From an uncultured Planctomycetaceae bacterium (lineage in GTDB: Bacteria; Planctomycetota; Planctomycetia; Planctomycetales; Planctomycetaceae): a stretch of 15,759 bases of DNA. The stretch's first letter is position 1. Each line of letters begins with the position of its first letter. Position numbers and translations under genes: made by a program. Under the pieces are notes generated by a model. That model did no database searches, was not told the origin of the DNA, and was given only the letters and a program-made list of their open reading frames with translations. The stretch spans positions 1 through 15,759 of the forward strand of contig CAIXQV010000030.1 of assembly GCA_903921605.1 (NCBI GenBank), written 5' to 3'. Positions 15,238 through 15,759 of this stretch are shown piece after piece.

Positions 15238-15633
15238 TCAGATGTTCTCTTCTCGCTTCTTTTTCTTCTTTGAGTCTTCACCGTTCTTCTCCTTTTTCTT
15301 CATCTGCTGCTCCAGGCGTTCAGCCTGAGTCTTCTCTTCTTTCTCAGCCTTTTCAATCACCGTAGTCAGTTCGGCCAGAGACTTCTTCACCGGCTCCTGT
15401 GTGAAGGAAGAACCTGCCGTCCGTGCTCCGCAACCTTCGATCGCAGGAATGCTGTAGCTCTGATCCAGACTGCGGATCGCAAAGGCGACGTCCTGCAGTT
15501 CTTGATTAACGGACTTCGCAACCACGGTCAGACCGGTGGTCAGGCCGACAACCGCGATAGTCCCCACAACGACAGCTTCGGCTGACAGCAGGACCCCAGC
15601 TTCATCACGCCACAACTGAGCAAACAGATTCAT
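15238..15633 (-). CDS. Pilin-like small membrane protein with lysine-rich tail
   Basis: 131 residues. The N-terminus, MNLFAQLWRDEAGVLLSAEAVVVGTIAVVG, is a short charged leader, G13, then a hydrophobic helix (14-37) with E19, a layout like Flp/TadE-type prepilins processed after glycine. If cleaved after G13, the glutamate falls at +6, not the usual +5, so it may be a divergent pilin or only pilin-like. Next comes a conserved-looking segment (VNQELQDVAFAIRSLDQSYSIP, 42-63) and a GCG motif, then a coiled-coil-prone, highly charged region (88-115) and a tail of KKK/EEN repeats. I believe such proteins recur in planctomycetes, but that is memory. Start 15633 is supported by GGGGAG 8 nt upstream. 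No Tad secretion genes are in view. Confidence 0.75.
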   Translation of the reverse strand: MNLFAQLWRDEAGVLLSAEAVVVGTIAVVGLTTGLTVVAKSVNQELQDVAFAIRSLDQSYSIPAIEGCGARTAGSSFTQEPVKKSLAELTTVIEKAEKEEKTQAERLEQQMKKKEKNGEDSKKKKKREENI

Positions 15634-15641
15634 CTCTCAAT

Positions 15642-15647
15642 CTCCCC
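15642..15647 (-). promoter_or_regulatory. Strong Shine-Dalgarno GGGGAG of the pilin-like gene
   Basis: GGGGAG on the minus strand, 8 nt before the ATG at 15633: the best ribosome-binding site in the window, suggesting efficient translation. A TATAAC stretch lies just upstream, but no well-spaced -35 partner was found. Confidence 0.6.
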
Positions 15648-15759
15648 AAAGTTATATGATTTAACGACTTAAGACCGGCCAAGTTCTCTCGACAGGCGAG
15701 GTCCGTCTGAATCGACTTTGAGGATTGTGACGATTACTTTACATCGGCCACAATGTTAA

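Overview
The window looks like housekeeping and accessory chromosome of a planctomycete. This is a judgement from protein style, not a database match. The pointers are a secreted multi-domain alpha/beta-hydrolase, a Tat-exported serine hydrolase, a pilin-like short protein with a DEAG...SAE N-terminus, a GltX with an insertion after KMSKR, and long inverted-repeat elements in intergenic gaps. No tRNA, rRNA, CRISPR array, insertion sequence or prophage gene was found.

Layout. (1) Positions 1-2125, plus strand: a tightly coupled tungstate/molybdate ABC importer, tupB (5'-truncated by the window edge), tupC and tupA, joined by ATGA and TGATG overlaps. (2) Positions 2150-6839, minus strand: an RlmN/Cfr-family radical-SAM rRNA methyltransferase, a beta-lactamase-fold serine hydrolase and a secreted two-domain alpha/beta-hydrolase. 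A 99-nt cloverleaf-like inverted repeat lies between the first two. (3) Positions 6840-9191: a 441-bp gap without a credible gene, an unrecognised two-TM protein on the plus strand, and a convergent polytopic membrane protein distantly like DoxX/HTTM proteins. (4) Positions 9333-11266, plus strand: bioD translationally coupled to a CLC-type antiporter whose motifs (GREGT, GNNLI, FKGGEVTP) indicate the fluoride-exporting CLC-F branch. (5) Positions 11296-13972, minus strand: gltX followed by a UDP-glucuronate decarboxylase gene, separated by a second, different inverted-repeat element. (6) Positions 13973-15759: a 787-bp gap with several hairpins, a small two-TM protein, a strong intrinsic terminator shared with a convergent gene, and a pilin-like small protein with a lysine-rich tail.

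Functionally, the clear units are Mo/W oxyanion import (supplying molybdo- or tungsto-enzymes), biotin synthesis coupled to probable fluoride export, aminoacylation with glutamate, nucleotide-sugar (UDP-xylose) synthesis, and secreted hydrolases typical of polysaccharide-degrading planctomycetes. I do not see a multi-gene operon that reads as a new defence or biosynthetic system. The observations most worth following are the two structured inverted-repeat families, the Cfr-like features of the methyltransferase, the bioD-CLC-F coupling, the apparently dead second domain of the hydrolase, and the pilin-like protein with an off-register glutamate.
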